64,000 nt of DNA. Source: Carya illinoinensis (Eukaryota > Streptophyta > Magnoliopsida > Fagales > Juglandaceae). Under the pieces are notes generated by a model. The model saw only the letters and a list, made by a program, of their open reading frames with translations. It searched no databases and was not told where the DNA came from. The stretch lies in the NCBI RefSeq assembly GCF_018687715.1, contig NC_056764.1, positions 9,738,501-9,802,500 on the forward strand. Reading direction: 5' to 3'. This document shows, in pieces, positions 37,801 to 50,568 of this stretch (positions within the stretch are counted from its first letter, which is position 1; each line of letters opens with the position of its first letter). Made by a program: the position numbers and the translations under genes.

Positions 37801-38400
37801 ATTTGGATAATTCTTGGCACCTACATGGAATAGGGGCCTTCGGCTGCTGAGACCAAACTCTTGTATGGAACTTAATTAGAACACTTCTAGCCAGATCTCA
37901 TGGCATTAGTTCCTAGATCAGTAGAAACGAAAGAACAATGGAGAATATTTCTCAAATGAAAGTTAGAATTAACAATATTAAAAGATGCAAAACTAGGGTG
38001 ATAAATGTGAGGAATAAAATGGTAATCTCCATTCGCTTTATATATATTTAGTGTAGAATAACATGGATATTTATCAACGTGTTTCTAAAAAGAATAAGAT
38101 TAACAGATAAAATGACTAAAAAAATACTCATGTTTTACACTAAATGGATTATCTTCGTCCCACTTGCATCAACTCTCATCCTCGTTCGAAATGTGAAGAG
38201 CTTCGCCACTGCCTATAGTCAGGAACTCTTGTCCTTGGAATGGCTGCCGTTATTCATATGGTGAAGTGAAGACTAGGAGTGAACTGATTGTTGGCGCCAT
38301 TGTCTGCATACCAAATTTTGATCATTATTCCCTGAATTAGCATGAGCCACCATAACAGCGAACTGAGTTGGTGGATGTCTATCTTGATAGGCTATTAGGT
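34850..38400. other. Gene-poor spacer
   Basis: AT-rich sequence with a possible SINE (35940-36056). Open frames at 35284-35523, 37181-37459, 37620-37850 and 38079-38264 show no motif, signal or homology that I recognise. A transcribed non-coding RNA cannot be excluded. Confidence 0.5.
35940..36056 (+). mobile_element. Possible tRNA-derived SINE
   Basis: A box-A-like AGCTTAATGGCCTAATG (about 35958) is followed about 45 bp later by GGGTTTGAAACCTCC, close to the pol III box B. An A-rich tail follows. AAGTAGTAG before and AAGTAGTTAG after may be the target duplication. The body is short and weakly diagnostic. Confidence 0.5.
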
Positions 38401-38402
38401 AT

Positions 38403-38714
38403 TATTGAGTAGTCCCACATGACTTAGGAACAAACTCATCCTGTACTTTATAAGGAGTTATCATACTCCTCTTATTAGGCCTTTTAAGGGGAGCAATGAG
38501 TGTTTTTACATGGTATCAGAGCAGGCTAACCTATGATCAATGATGGGCTTCTGCGACCTACCCACGATGATGGTACCGGAAATACCGGCCCACACGTGAG
38601 GGGGCGTATTGAGTAGTCCCACATGGCTTAGAAACAAACTCATCCTGGACTTTATAAGGAGTTATTATACTCCTCTTATTAGACCTTTTAAGGGGAGCAA
38701 TGGGTGTTTCTACA
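38403..38714 (+). mobile_element. TRIM with 108-bp LTRs
   Basis: LTRs 38403-38510 and 38607-38714 start TATTGAGTAGTCCCACATG and end TACA. They differ at only a handful of positions. TGGTATCAGAGCAGG follows the first LTR directly, a perfect initiator-Met tRNA primer site, and GTGAGGGGGCG precedes the second as polypurine tract. The internal part is only 96 bp. GGTAT before and GGCAT after are the likely 5-bp target duplication with one change. It has no coding capacity and depends on another element's enzymes. Confidence 0.92.
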
Positions 38715-38719
38715 GGCAT

Positions 38720-40300
38720 GATTCATCTTAATAAGGACTTGATGATTGATTGCTATCTTTGATTTGAATCATGACAGGAGGTTACAATCTCTAATTTGTT
38801 TATAATGATATAAACATACAAATGCTCCATTCCAATCAGAGTTCTGTTAAATATAATTCTCAGCAAAATAAATACAACAGCTTGAAAAACTTCGTTCTTT
38901 TTTCTTGAGATTCTGTATTCTGAACTCGAAGGAATTGCCATGCACCGACCAAGCTCCTAATAAAATGGTATGGAGACTAGAGGTTCAGCAGAACCTGAAA
39001 GCCTGCAAAAAACCCAGTTGATAGTTCCACATAAATTAGTTCCATTTCCCATTGGAGTATTAATTGTTTTTTTTTTTTAAATAAATTAAAAACTAGTTCC
39101 ATGCTACACCCTTACCACATCTTAGATTTTTTTTTTGTGAAAACATTCAGCCTCTGCCCTTTTATAATAACCATTTTCATCTCCGGATCACCATTCCTCT
39201 TCTTCTTCCTCTTCTTCTTTGGTCTTTTCTTTTCCTTTTTCCCTTCTTTTGGCAGTTGCCAAAATGAAACTTGAAGAACTATACTATCTTCATCAAATTT
39301 CTTGGTGTTATGCTAGACTAAAAGAATCACGTAATGCTGAGTAATTCCCATACAGAATATATGTAGTTTTATCAACTGAGAAGAAGAATATGGAATCACA
39401 TGTAAAAGAATCACATCGTTTCGGATTTCTTCCTGATTACAACCTTTCGTTTCTTTGAGAAGGCTTCCCCATATACATTCTAAAATCTTACCCTCCATCT
39501 GCCTACTTCAGTGTATGAGCCATATACTTCAACAGCTTATCTTTAGGTAAAGTAAATAGCATTAACATAGTTAAGAGTGAAAAAAAAAAATCTAAGATGC
39601 TTTTACCAGAATATATATAGCAATGCTCAAGTCTTTGTGCTACAAAGCATGATATATATATATCTTTTAATTTCTAATATTTTTGGCTATATGTGCCAAA
39701 ATTGGCTTGCTATAAGGAATCAAACAATCAGCAGAACTACAAATTTATCTTAAAAACACATAATTATGATAGCCGTGAGGATTTTAAATTGTTGGGCAGA
39801 GAGTAACAAATACATGAATCGGAGTGCCAACGATGGAAAGGATTCAGAAAACAGACTCACTTGACATGAATCCCGTATTGTTTTCCATGTCCCTTAAGCT
39901 GGTTAGCTAGCTAGAGAGGACTTTAATGGCCAATAAGCCATAGATAGATTTCGGACTAGAACAAAAAGGAAATAAATGGTATTTATCAGGCGTTCTGACT
40001 CAGTGGCTTTAGAAAAAATCAATATTTTAACAGGCAAGAACACATGATAATTCATAATGGTATAATTATCAGTGGTTCTTTCAAAATCTTATCGTTAAAT
40101 TTAATTGGTAGAAGTTGACGGTTATTCAACATAAAAAGATCAGTACATAAATAATTCATGAAAATATGAATAAGCAAGAATCTCACAAACTTCAGCTCTG
40201 CTTACTGCTGTTTAGCTTGTATTTGTCAAAACCGAGCATGATCAGCAGCAGTTCATTCATCAAATTTCCCTCAGTTAGCATTTCAACTCATTCCACACCA
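38720..40300. other. Spacer downstream of MIR172
   Basis: No protein gene was recognised. It includes a pyrimidine-rich stretch at 39190-39250. Part may be the 3' portion of the MIR172 primary transcript, which runs toward lower coordinates. Confidence 0.45.
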
Positions 40301-40489
40301 GAGTTGTAACATAGAATCGAAAATCAGAAAGCCCGCATGGATCAAACTGGAGGAAGCAGAAGAAGAAGAAGAAAGAACTGGTACTGTTACCTTCACATTT
40401 CCTGGTTATCTTCATCCTTTCGAATTCACAAAGACCAGCCAGATCAAACTGTAGGCTTGTCTATTTGAAACTCAAAAGTGGAGCGTAGC

Positions 40490-40610
40490 CACATATTTGC
40501 GGATGCAGCATCATCAAGATTCCCACAAGACAGAAAACTTCGAGTAAGAGTAAACAAAGCGTCCCTTGAAGTTTGTGAATCTTAAGGATGCTGCACCCGC
40601 CAATACTGGC
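40490..40610 (-). ncRNA. MIR172: MIR172 precursor hairpin
   Basis: On the minus strand the 3' arm contains GGAATCTTGATGATGCTGCA plus a final U/T (40523-40503), the mature miR172 sequence of the GGAAUC type. The 5' arm contains the star strand GCAGCATCCTTAAGATTCAC (40594-40575). They pair with only two imperfect positions. The stem extends outward, CCAGTATTGGCGG (40609-40597) with CCGCAAATATGTGG (40504-40491). The loop is about 50 nt. Star in the 5' arm and mature in the 3' arm is the standard MIR172 layout. miR172 represses AP2-type factors and promotes the juvenile-to-adult change and flowering. Confidence 0.95.
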
Positions 40611-40941
40611 TGGTGAACTGATGATGATCTTCCCATGCAAGAAACCTTAACCCTTAAAAAAGAAGGCTAACCACGAGGGAAAGGTAAAGAAAAGGAATAG
40701 AAGAATTAGAGAAAGCAAAACATTCCAGCCCAATGAATCATTATGGAACTATACAAACCAGACCCACCCAAACTGTACCAGTACAGACCAAAAAACAAAA
40801 CCCATCAGGATATCTTTTAATATCCACCCACTAATTGATAAGGTGAACATGTTTAAGTGTTGAAAGATCAGAATTGGAACGCCAAAACCTGGCAAACATA
40901 CTGAGAGTTTTTACGAGGATTGAAGGGAGAAAGAGGGATGT

Positions 40942-40960
40942 ATTATATATATGTATATAA
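40942..40960 (-). promoter_or_regulatory. Probable TATA box of the MIR172 gene
   Basis: On the minus strand TTTATATACATATATATAAT is followed by a CT-rich stretch (CATCCCTCTTTCTCCC), a common plant core promoter layout. It would put transcription start about 310 nt upstream of the star strand. Confidence 0.45.
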
Positions 40961-40999
40961 AGTTGATACCGTTAAAGAATAAAGAGTGATGAATTATTG

Positions 41000-41871
41000 G
41001 TGGGTAATGAGATGTTGTGTAGGGGAAGTGAAGTTCTGAATTTGGTGGCTAACCATCGAATCTAGTACGGAAAAAAAATCCTGAGGCGGCTCCACTGGCA
41101 CATACAGATGCATAAACAAGATACTAAAGTAACATCCACCAAAAGAAGACGAGAAATTGAGATTTGGTGGTGGCTTTTTGCATGGGTTATCACTGATTTT
41201 CACAGTGCCTGTCCCGACCCCCCAGTTTCCAAAAGCTAGAAAATATCGCAGAAGAGACGAGGTGGTCCAAAAAATTTACTGCTAAGTACCCCATCAACTT
41301 TGCAGCCACCTATTTTCTGCAGATGGTGAAAGGTCATGCAAGGCCAAGGCATATATTACACTCATGTACATGTCATAGAAATTTACGACTAACGTGCCTA
41401 GCTTTGTCATAAAAAGATAAGACTTTCGACTTTCTCAAGTCTATCACTAGGACTTCCATGTAAATTATATGCAACATACTTTTTCAATAAAATATCTTGG
41501 ACATATCAAATACATGAAACAACAGAGAAGCCGATCTTTGTTACTTCGAGCATTCTATTCGTATTTCATTGACAAGAGATCAACCTAAACCTCCATAATC
41601 CTCGTTTTTAAAGTTCCGTATCACTCTAATTTTTAAATACGTTATTTGTAAGTGTGCATCTTTGATTAGAATGTGGTGTAAAAGTGATTTTTACACCTTC
41701 CAATCACACGCAACAATAAACTAAATCACAAGGAATTAAATAACTTAAATTTTTTAAAAAGAGAATATTAATTATAATTTGAAATTTTTGGACCAACCAG
41801 AATATTCTCATAATTCTTAATTACTTTGTGAAGATATTAAGATTATACTAAGATGACATGAAAAGCCATCC

Positions 41872-41908
<37 letters not shown>

Positions 41909-42420
41909 GGTTCTTAATTTATGCAATCTTTCTATTGGTTTCTGGACAATCAATTCTCTGCTAGCTGCTTCTAGCTAACTAGATCACAAGGGCATCAATA
42001 TTCTTGCTTCCAGCAAAGGAAAGCCTCTTTAATTACGTACCATACATGCAAGTGGCATTAAATAACTTTTCAAAAAAAAAAAAAAAAAGTGGCATTAAAT
42101 AAGCTTAATTATCTGCTAAACTATATTATAATCATGATTATAGTTTGTAGCCAAATTGGCAGTTCACTGTGTGATCAACGTGTAAAGGCAAAGACGCATT
42201 GGAAAGTGACCATCTTTTGGCCAAGTTTCTGAACTAATGTTTGGGAATCTAAAGGACGATGTGTGACAGCGATGCGGCTATATAGTTAATTTATGTTGTC
42301 ATGTCTAGGTGACATTACTACAACCATTGAGGTGTACATAAAGTTGAAATTATACTGCAAAAAAATTGGTGACCCACGTGGGTTTGTTGGGGGCTTTAAG
42401 GAATTAAGAATAGGTCATAT
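41000..42420. other. MIR172 upstream region and spacer
   Basis: No coding region. An (AT)n run lies at about 41874-41905 and an A run near 42072-42088. Regulatory sites for MIR172 probably lie in the first part, but no single motif stands out. Confidence 0.45.
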
Positions 42421-42428
42421 TTACCATT

Positions 42429-42632
42429 AGGCTTAGTTTGGATACGGTTTCATCTCATTTTATTATTATAATATTTTTAAATTTTTATATAAAATATAAT
42501 AAATAATTTAATTTTTTAAATCTTAAAATAATAATAAAATTAAAAAATAATATTTAAATAATATTTTATTCAATTTTTTAACTTTTATCTAAAATCATCT
42601 TATCTCATTTTACTATCCAAACTACACCTTAG
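42429..42632. mobile_element. MITE, TAGTTTGGATA type
   Basis: Left TAGGCTTAGTTTGGATACGG and right (reverse complement) TAAGGTGTAGTTTGGATAGT form an inverted repeat, extended by CATCTCATTTTA-type subterminal motifs on both sides. The core is AT-only. It is related to 3865-4206 and 48391-48610. Confidence 0.78.
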
Positions 42633-42669
42633 TAGTATTAGTCGCTTAAATATTTAAATAATTATTTAG

Positions 42670-44620
42670 TAGATATTTTTTTTATAAGAAACAAAGTATT
42701 TCATTCATACGAGATAACAATTACAAACATTTATCAAATCAAATAGTTTGAGAAAAAAAGTCTGCAATATAATCTCACCACATTTCAATACTATCAACTT
42801 TCCATGCATTTCTAACTAACTGATGGGCTGCTCTATTCCTCTCTCTACAAACATGATTAAATGAACATGTTACAAAGCAAGTTTTGAGTCCACAAATGAG
42901 CAGTTTGACCATCTCAATTCCTCCATCGACACTGTTCTCTTAACCATCCCTTAGCCTCTCTTATCCCTCTCTATGTATATGATGGACAATTTCCCAACTT
43001 AGTTTCAAAGAATCTGTAGTAGAAAAATATCTTGCCTTTAACAACTTATACAGTAAGGAGTTCTTATATTGTAGAACCCTCCAACCTTGCATAGTAAGGA
43101 GAGCAAGGTTGAAAGTGCGTAAGTCCTAAAACCTCATACCCGCTTTTGACTTACCCTTACACATACTTTAACTAACCCAATGAATCCTTTTTTTCATCAC
43201 TTCTCTGCCCCCACCAAAACCTTGATATGAGCTCTTATAATTCAGAACATAAATTAGTAGGCAGAATAAAGCAATTCATAGAATAAGTGGGTATCGTTAA
43301 ACCCAGAGCCTTTAAAAATATCTCCTTACCCCTTGAGATAATAACTTCTCCTTCTAACTTTAAAATTTTTGCCAAACCTTTTGTTTAATAGATTGAAAAG
43401 CTCTTGTTTTTGAGTTACCAACAATTTGTAGTAAACTAAGATATTTCTCATATTGCTGCACCTCACTATTACTCCATAAAAGTTTAAGTTCTTCTCTCAA
43501 ATCCTTACCCACATTACCGCTAAAGACCATAACTGTTTTTTTCTTGTTGATTTTTTGACTTGAAACATACTCATATAAGTCTAAGATAGATTGCACCCTC
43601 CTATTCTCTTCTACATCAGCTTTTCAAAATATAGCACTATTATTGACAAAGAGCAAATGATTAATATTTGGAGCCCCTCTATAGATTTTTATACTAGAAA
43701 TTTCCTTTCTTAAGCCTGCCTTTTTTAACAATGCAATAAGACTTTCTGTACAGAGAAGAAAAAAATAAGGGGACAAAGGCTCCCATTGTCTTAATCCCCT
43801 AGAAGGAATAATAGGCCATTTTGGCTCTCCATTAACCAAAACTAAAAAAGTAACATATATCACACAATACATAGTCAAATAAAAAAACTCTGCTGAAAAC
43901 CGGTCACCTCCATTATAGTGAAAAGAAAATTCTATTCAACATGATCGTAGGCCTTACTCATATCCAACTTAATAGACATATAACATTTCTTGCCTTTTTT
44001 CTTATGCTTTAAAATATGAATCAATTCATAATCAATAAGAATATTATCAGTGATTAAATGATATGGAACAAAAGCACTATGACTTTCACTAATAAATGAA
44101 GGCAATATTATTTTCAGCCTATTAGAAATTACCTTTGCAATCAATTTATAGGCCTTATTACACAAACTAATGGACCTATAATCAACAACATTAGTAGGGG
44201 ATTTCTTCTTGAGAATAAGAGTAATATGAGTGTGATTAAGAGATGAAGGGAACTTACCAGTCTTAAGAGCGTTTAACATTGCTCTTGTGATAGCATTGCC
44301 GGCCACTACATGCCAATATTTTTGGTAAAACATTGGAGACATTTTATCCGGACCAAGAGCTTTGGAAGAATGCATTTGAGACAAAGCAGCCACGGCCACC
44401 TCTGTTTCTATATAAATCTGACTAAAAGCAGCATTAATTGGATCAGTTACTTTTCCAGCAATTGACTAAAGAAAATCTGTTGAACCAATTGAATTGGAAG
44501 TAGAAAAGAGCTTCTAAAAATAATGATGAATAATCTGCTCCCCAAGCTGCCAGGCCCCTTGCTCAAAATTTTTAGTAGAGTTGAGGTCTAGATTATGGCT
44601 CAAATTTGATTTGAGGAAGT
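42670..44620 (-). mobile_element. 5'-truncated, decayed LINE with dead reverse transcriptase
   Basis: A T run at about 42672-42681 marks the 3' poly(A). Reading upward on the minus strand, blocks of plant LINE ORF2 appear in several frames: SKALGPDKMSPMFYQKYW and SHSAFVPYHLITDNILI, then KLDMSKAYDHVE (44399-43932), INHLLFVNNSAIF (43878-43624) and a following thumb region (43596-43360). The RT catalytic FADD box reads FVNN, so the metal-binding Asp pair is lost. The zf-RVT and RNase H parts are mostly deleted between 42700 and 43300. Confidence 0.88.
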
Positions 44621-44639
44621 GTATGTGGTTTCCCACCAT

Positions 44640-45374
44640 CTAGGTCCCTTCTATTTAGTTCTAACTGAGTAGACTATTCTGGTCATGTCCAAGAAAACAA
44701 CCTCCAATTACGCCTGAGCTATTACCCATTATTAATGCTTAGCAATCTATATACGCATATATACACACATCATGTGCACATATATGTTGAAGAAGTCAAG
44801 GATTATAATTGGTGTGATTCTTCCTCGTGGATTGGTTTGCTCTCTTTTAATCCTATAAATTAATTCCTTTTTTTAATCCACATTGATTATCTTTGATACA
44901 AACTTTTGTTGTTTTAAGAGTAATGCTATTACATACAATCACTTTTATATATTTTATGCACACTATATTAAAGTACATAAAAGAATACATAAAAATAATT
45001 GTATATAAAATTTTTGTTGTTTTAATGATCATATAACTTTTGGTAAAATTGTGCCTCGATAGTTTATTGAGAAACCCATCTAGAAGGTGGGTTTTATAAA
45101 TAAAAGAAAGTTAGTATTTCTAAAATGTTTTGACGAATGGACACGTCATGTTTTAGTATTGAGATTTCTTACCATAGACTCAACATATACTCACTACATT
45201 AAGTGCCGCGTGTAGAAATTAACGTGGATCTTAACATTAAATCCAATAGAGACTATATATAATACACGTTTGAGATTGTGGTAGAAAATATAGCTTATAC
45301 CTAATAAGTTTAAGTAATAAGTTTGAGTAATAAGTTTTACTATATTTAAAAAGTTATTTATTTTAAGATAACTA
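44640..45374. other. Spacer, nothing recognised
   Basis: AT-rich sequence without coding capacity or clear repeats, lying between two retroelement remnants. Confidence 0.5.
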
Positions 45375-46999
45375 TATGTTTAAAACATTTTTTTTTTTGA
45401 AATAGATTTCAATTCAATTCATGAATGAAGGAAGTTACAGTTGTGATCAATAATTTCAGGTATAAACCCTGATTACAAGTCAACTATTCATCTGTTATAC
45501 GCTCCCCTGCACACAACTTTTATTGTGCTGGACATTGTCTAAAAGTTTCAAAAGAACTCTCTAATGACACAACTTTTCTGAGATGTAAGACTCTGTAAAA
45601 ACAGAGATGTCCATCTCAACTTATCTACGAGAAAACACAACTCATATCATCCCCACCCTCCAAAAGAGGAGGGGGATTTTTTACCCTCATCCTCCAAAAA
45701 AGGATAGGGACTAAACTACCCTTATCCTTCAAGAGGAAAGGAAATTGTCTATTTCAAATATTTTATTAAAACCTAACAGACAAAACAAAAAGTAAAAGCA
45801 ACTTGATACACCCTAATAAGAACAAACTATGCTATCCACGCCGATTGCCCACGCCAAAAGCCCATCTGCTGTCTGCCCCACTTTATCCCCTACTATCCTG
45901 CTACTCGTAACTGCCTCCAGCCTGCGTCCTACCACATCCTGCAACCTGCAAGTAAGCAACAAACAGCTCCAAAGTGCAGCCGACTAGCCATCCTCAAAGC
46001 ACAACCGGACAAATATGTAGGCAACAGAAAAGCCTTCACCGTAAGCCTTATTACAGACTAAATAAGCACTAGGAAACAAACCCAACGGGGGCCTCACCGC
46101 CTCCTTAACCCCTTAAAACAGACTAGACGAAAACCAAAAGCAAAGACTAAAAAATCGAACAAGAGAACTAGACTAAATAGAAAAGACTAAAAACCGAGCC
46201 ATCCGAAAGCTAAGCTAAGAAAAGAACAAGCAAGACAGGAACCAAAAAAACCAAAAAAATAGATTGTCTACACCATTACCGTCACCCCTTCCCCGACCAC
46301 CATCCAAAAGAGAATCCGCCGTGAGCCATGGCTAGGCTCCACCCCCGACAGAAGCCTTAACCCCCCATGCACGATGGCCTGCAAACCGAAAAAACTCCTT
46401 TGTTTTCCATAGATAAAATAGAGGCCCTTAACCTCGTCGGACTGCATCCCTCACAAGCAAAACATCGTCTCCGAGAGCAAACCGCTTTGACCCCCCTACC
46501 GTCGTAAAACCTCCAAGCTCCGTCCCCTCAGCAGACCATTTCTTTAGACAAAACTAGCCCCAAACCATTAACTCTTCCCCACATGCACCTTTCAAGTATG
46601 CATGTTTCATAATACGCCTGATAGCTAGCTCCTCCCAGCCAAAACGATCGGAGACATTGGACTGGGTCAAGGTTTTCACCACTTTTGTAGTCGAGCTGTA
46701 ACCGAGCTCCTCCACCACTTTTGTGTAAAAACTCTCTGCCCAAATTGCATGATATGTTGTGATTGAGGACTTCGGTAAACTGGCCTGGTAATGGCCTTTC
46801 ATCCCATCAAAGTTACGGCCAACAGTTATTATTAACGTTCTAAAAAACAAAACCACCCACAAACGCAACCCTACACCTAACTGGAAAAGAGAGATGGGAT
46901 GGAGGGAGGGAGGAGCCAAGGCTCCCACCCCCCTCTTAACAGTTTTCTTGATCTTGTTCCCTAGAGAGAAGGAAGAGGCTTGTTATATTTAAAGCATTT
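45375..46999 (-). mobile_element. Unidentified retroposon of about 1.6 kb, minus strand
   Basis: A T run at 45388-45398 (poly(A) on the minus strand) and the near-identical flanks TATGTTTAAAACATTT (45375-45390) and TATATTTAAAGCATTT (46984-46999) suggest retroposition. The body is clearly more GC-rich than the surroundings. Its 5' part on the minus strand contains a 124-codon frame (46928-46554) with ESFYTKVVEELGYSSTTKVV. I do not recognise that protein, nor any RT motif. It may be a truncated LINE ORF1 region or a processed copy of an unknown transcript. Confidence 0.6.
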
Positions 47000-48385
47000 C
47001 TAAACACATTATGTTTGCTTGAAAACAAATTAAAAAAAGTACTTTCTAATGTAGAAATAATAATTATTTGAATTTTTAAAAATTATGACTATATTTTTAA
47101 AAGTTTAAAAGTTATAATTAAATAAGAGTTGTATGGATATTTTCGTCAATTAACAATCTTTTTAAAATTCGAATTACATTATGCATTATTAAAAAAAATA
47201 CGTTTGAAGAAAAGTATTAAAATGATGTTTTTCTTTAAACGTACTTTTTATCTTATTTAAGATTAAAATTGCTTAATATCTAATACTCAAACAACCTACT
47301 TTTTATATTAAAGAGTTCTTAAAGCTTTAAGAATTTTTTAACACTCCTAGGGAAACCCCAAACAGGCTCATAGTCTATGTCTATATAAAATTTAGAAAAT
47401 ATTTGGATTAGACAAAATATACTTAAGATCATTTTGTAGAATGGGTTATCCTCAACAGACATTCATGATTTCTTCGACAATTTTGACATGACTTTCTTTA
47501 TGTCTTTTGAGTTCGAAAACTAAATGTTTGCAAGTGAAGCTTCTCTTTGAGCCTCATCTGCATCTATCCTTTCACATTGCCTAAAATATTTTCCTTACAC
47601 CAAGCACTCCTATAGTTTGGAATGATGATAGATATTAATTATTCCCGTTGCCTTATATTAAGCTTAAAGTAGTAAGATCTCAATGTGTAACGAATAAATT
47701 ATTACATATTCTTATACCCGAATAAATTATAACAGATTCTCATTACCTTTAATTAAGATATAAATATAACACACTTTTTTGTTACGACTTTTTAATATAT
47801 TTGCTAGAATTTAGAGCCGATAGACACAGGGGTTGTGCAAGGCCGCACAGTTATTTAAAAAAAAAGAAGTAAAATTTATAATTAAAAAATTAATTTTTTT
47901 ATTTATATTTTATATTTATTTTCTTTAAAAAAATATACGACACTTATACGTTACGATAAATATAATCTCTCCAAACATAAAAGGGATGCTCATTATGTGA
48001 CAAAACCAAATTGAACTCTGCTCTGCCTAAAATGGGCCGCCCAATTTCCTTCCCAGCCCAAAAATATAAATACATATTTAGTTTTGTGACAACAAAGCCC
48101 ATTACTGGTCTGGTATTTTTTGCCCAAGAAAATCTATATAATTTGTTTTATAGACGTTCTGGAATCCGAAGATTGTAAGAATTTATATCTTGAATTTTTT
48201 ATTAGAGTTGTTGCAAGTTACAATACCATGAATGAGAAGAAGTGTTTATCATGCTTTTAACTATATTCTCATATTATTATCTAATTTATTATTAAATAAT
48301 TAGAAAATTAACAATAAAGTATCGAATGCTCTAAAAAAATTGTTTTTTCCTAATACCAACTCATTTTAAGTTGAGTGACACTTTT
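47000..48385. other. Spacer, nothing recognised
   Basis: Very AT-rich, no open frame with motifs. Only short low-complexity runs. Confidence 0.5.
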
Positions 48386-48390
48386 AACCT

Positions 48391-48660
48391 TTTAGGTGTC
48401 ATTTAGATAGTGAGTTGAGATAAGATAGTTGGGATAAAAGTTAAAAATTAAATAAAATATTATTAAAATATTATTTTTAATATTATTATTATTTGAGATT
48501 TGAAAAAGTTGAATTGTTTATTATATTTTATATAAAAATTAAAAAAAATTATAATGATAAAATGAGATAAGATAAAATACTTTCACTAACCAAACCGTTT
48601 GAATAGTAAGTTGAAATTAGATGAGATAAAAGTTGATAGTTGAATAAAATATTATTATGA
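48391..48660. mobile_element. MITE remnants of the GATAAGAT type
   Basis: TAGGTGTCATTTAGATAGTG at the left and ACTTTCACTAACCAAACCGTT at the right enclose an AT-only core with GAGATAAGATA on both sides. A second partial copy (GAATAGTAAGTTGAAATTAG) follows at once. The ends are degraded. Confidence 0.55.
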
Positions 48661-48669
48661 CACATTACT

Positions 48670-49536
48670 CTATATTAATAGGGATTAATTATAAATTTGT
48701 ACCCAATTTTCACATGTTTTAAATTTGAAATCTCAATTTTGTAAGTTCAAAATTGATAGATCAACTTTATATTTTTATTTGTTGCATACATATTTCATAT
48801 TATCACCAATGACTTCCAATAGCTTGCAATAAAAAACTAAATGGGACCCAGTGTGTCCAGGGACACCTCTTATACTTGAGTCATGATAAAATTTAGAGAG
48901 TGTTACAAGCTTCAGTATGATCATAAATTACGGCCACAAGCGTGTCCTTTTATATTTATATGAACTGCTGTCTGGTGAAGAAACTTATTGAAATGCAGAT
49001 TGTTAGTACTTTAAATCAGTAGTGATGCCAGTGAGAATTAATATCTTAGACATAATTAATATCCTCAACGAGTATCATGGTCGGATATCACACCGGATTA
49101 TCTTGCCTGTTATGTCACTAATTAGTGATTAATTAGTATTAGAACGAATGGTAGTTAATTAGTGATTAATGGCAATCAGATTTAAATTATGTATTGGCAC
49201 GCATTGGCTATCAACCTCTAATTATTATTTCGCAAGCCTCTGCCTTTCAGTCTGCAAGCCTTATAGACGTCGACCTCCATTACCAGTCGAGAACTTCTTT
49301 CCCTCTCTTATTATCGAACTGTCGTGACTTGTGAGGTCAATGCGTCAATCTTTGATTAATTAACACATCGACATTGATAGATCTATTAGTCAATCAAAAG
49401 TTGACACATCGCATACTATTTTTTAACTAGAAATTGGGGACCGCCTCAAAAAATTAAAATATTAATATTGTAAAATTAAAAGCTGAAGTATAAGGTGAAA
49501 ATCCATATCCTGATTTTTAAGCCAGCAGCGTCCTTT

Positions 49537-49591
<55 letters not shown>

Positions 49592-50111
49592 AATACATTT
49601 TGTTTTCCCTCCATTTCAGTCAAACCCGCTTCAGCACCTGCTAAAGCGTCCTTCATGTTCTCTTCATCTGTGTCCGGTCATCGTCGTCTTCTCAGTAAGC
49701 GATCTATTAAGCGACGGGACGATGAGATAAAAAATAGTTGTGACAAAAATACGGTTCACACGAAAAACATAAAAAAGGTTCGATTGTGATCACGGTTTCA
49801 AATTCTCCAGGGAGAAAATGGCAGCAAAAGACTGAACCCTTGCCAATACACACTGGAACTGATTATATGCAAACAGCAGAACACCAGAATACCAAGCTAC
49901 ACACCGCGCATCCCTAACCAGTTAGCTACACCCTGAAATCTCAATAAATATACATATGTGCTTCTTCCTGTCTTCACTCCTTCATCCGGAAAAGAAAAGG
50001 AAAAAAAAACAAAAATAGAAAGCATACAGTAATATCCAAAGCCAACATAGTGCTGTAAGCAAGTAACTCATGCAACAAAAGGGAAAAATCAAGAAGAAAA
50101 GCCACTCGCCA
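48670..50111. other. Spacer with a long poly(A) tract
   Basis: No gene was recognised. An A run of about 50 bases lies at 49540-49589. The last 130 bases may be the 3'UTR of the interrupted SMR gene. Confidence 0.5.
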
Positions 50112-50202
50112 CTACAAAGCACAGGCATGGCGTCTAGGAGCCATGGCAAAGAAGAGCTCGATATCAGGTGGCTGGAAATACCCATTCTTTGACGGTTCCC
50201 TC

Positions 50203-50568
50203 TGTTGCAGGTGGAGACAAAAATAGTGAACAGTGCACCGAAAGACACCGAATGCACCGTTGCACCGTTTACTCCTTTGTATTGTTAGGCACCTCCCCAC
50301 CTCCCCAAGAATCATGCAGCAAATTGCTGCATCGTACTGATCTGCTCTCCTATAAATAGGAGAGCTTAAGTGTGTGGAGAGTGCAGCAGAGAGTGCAAAG
50401 CGTGGAAGAGAGAAAGAAGGGAGAAGAGAGTGGGTGAGCAGAGAGTGTTTTCTGTAAAATCATTTTCATAATGAAATTACAGCATATGTGGACGTAGGCA
50501 ATTGCCGAACCACGTTAAATTTCATCCCTCTATTTAGAATCGTCTCTGTGTCAGAACAGCTCCCAACA
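50203..50568 (+). repeat. 5' LTR of the Copia element
   Basis: Begins TGTTGCAGGTGGAGAC and ends CTCCCAACA. It holds a TATA box (TATAAATA, 50351-50358). By eye it differs from the 3' LTR at seven substitutions and a 3-bp gap over 366 bp. It is preceded by CCCTC on the plus strand, matched by TCCTC after the 3' LTR. Confidence 0.96.
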
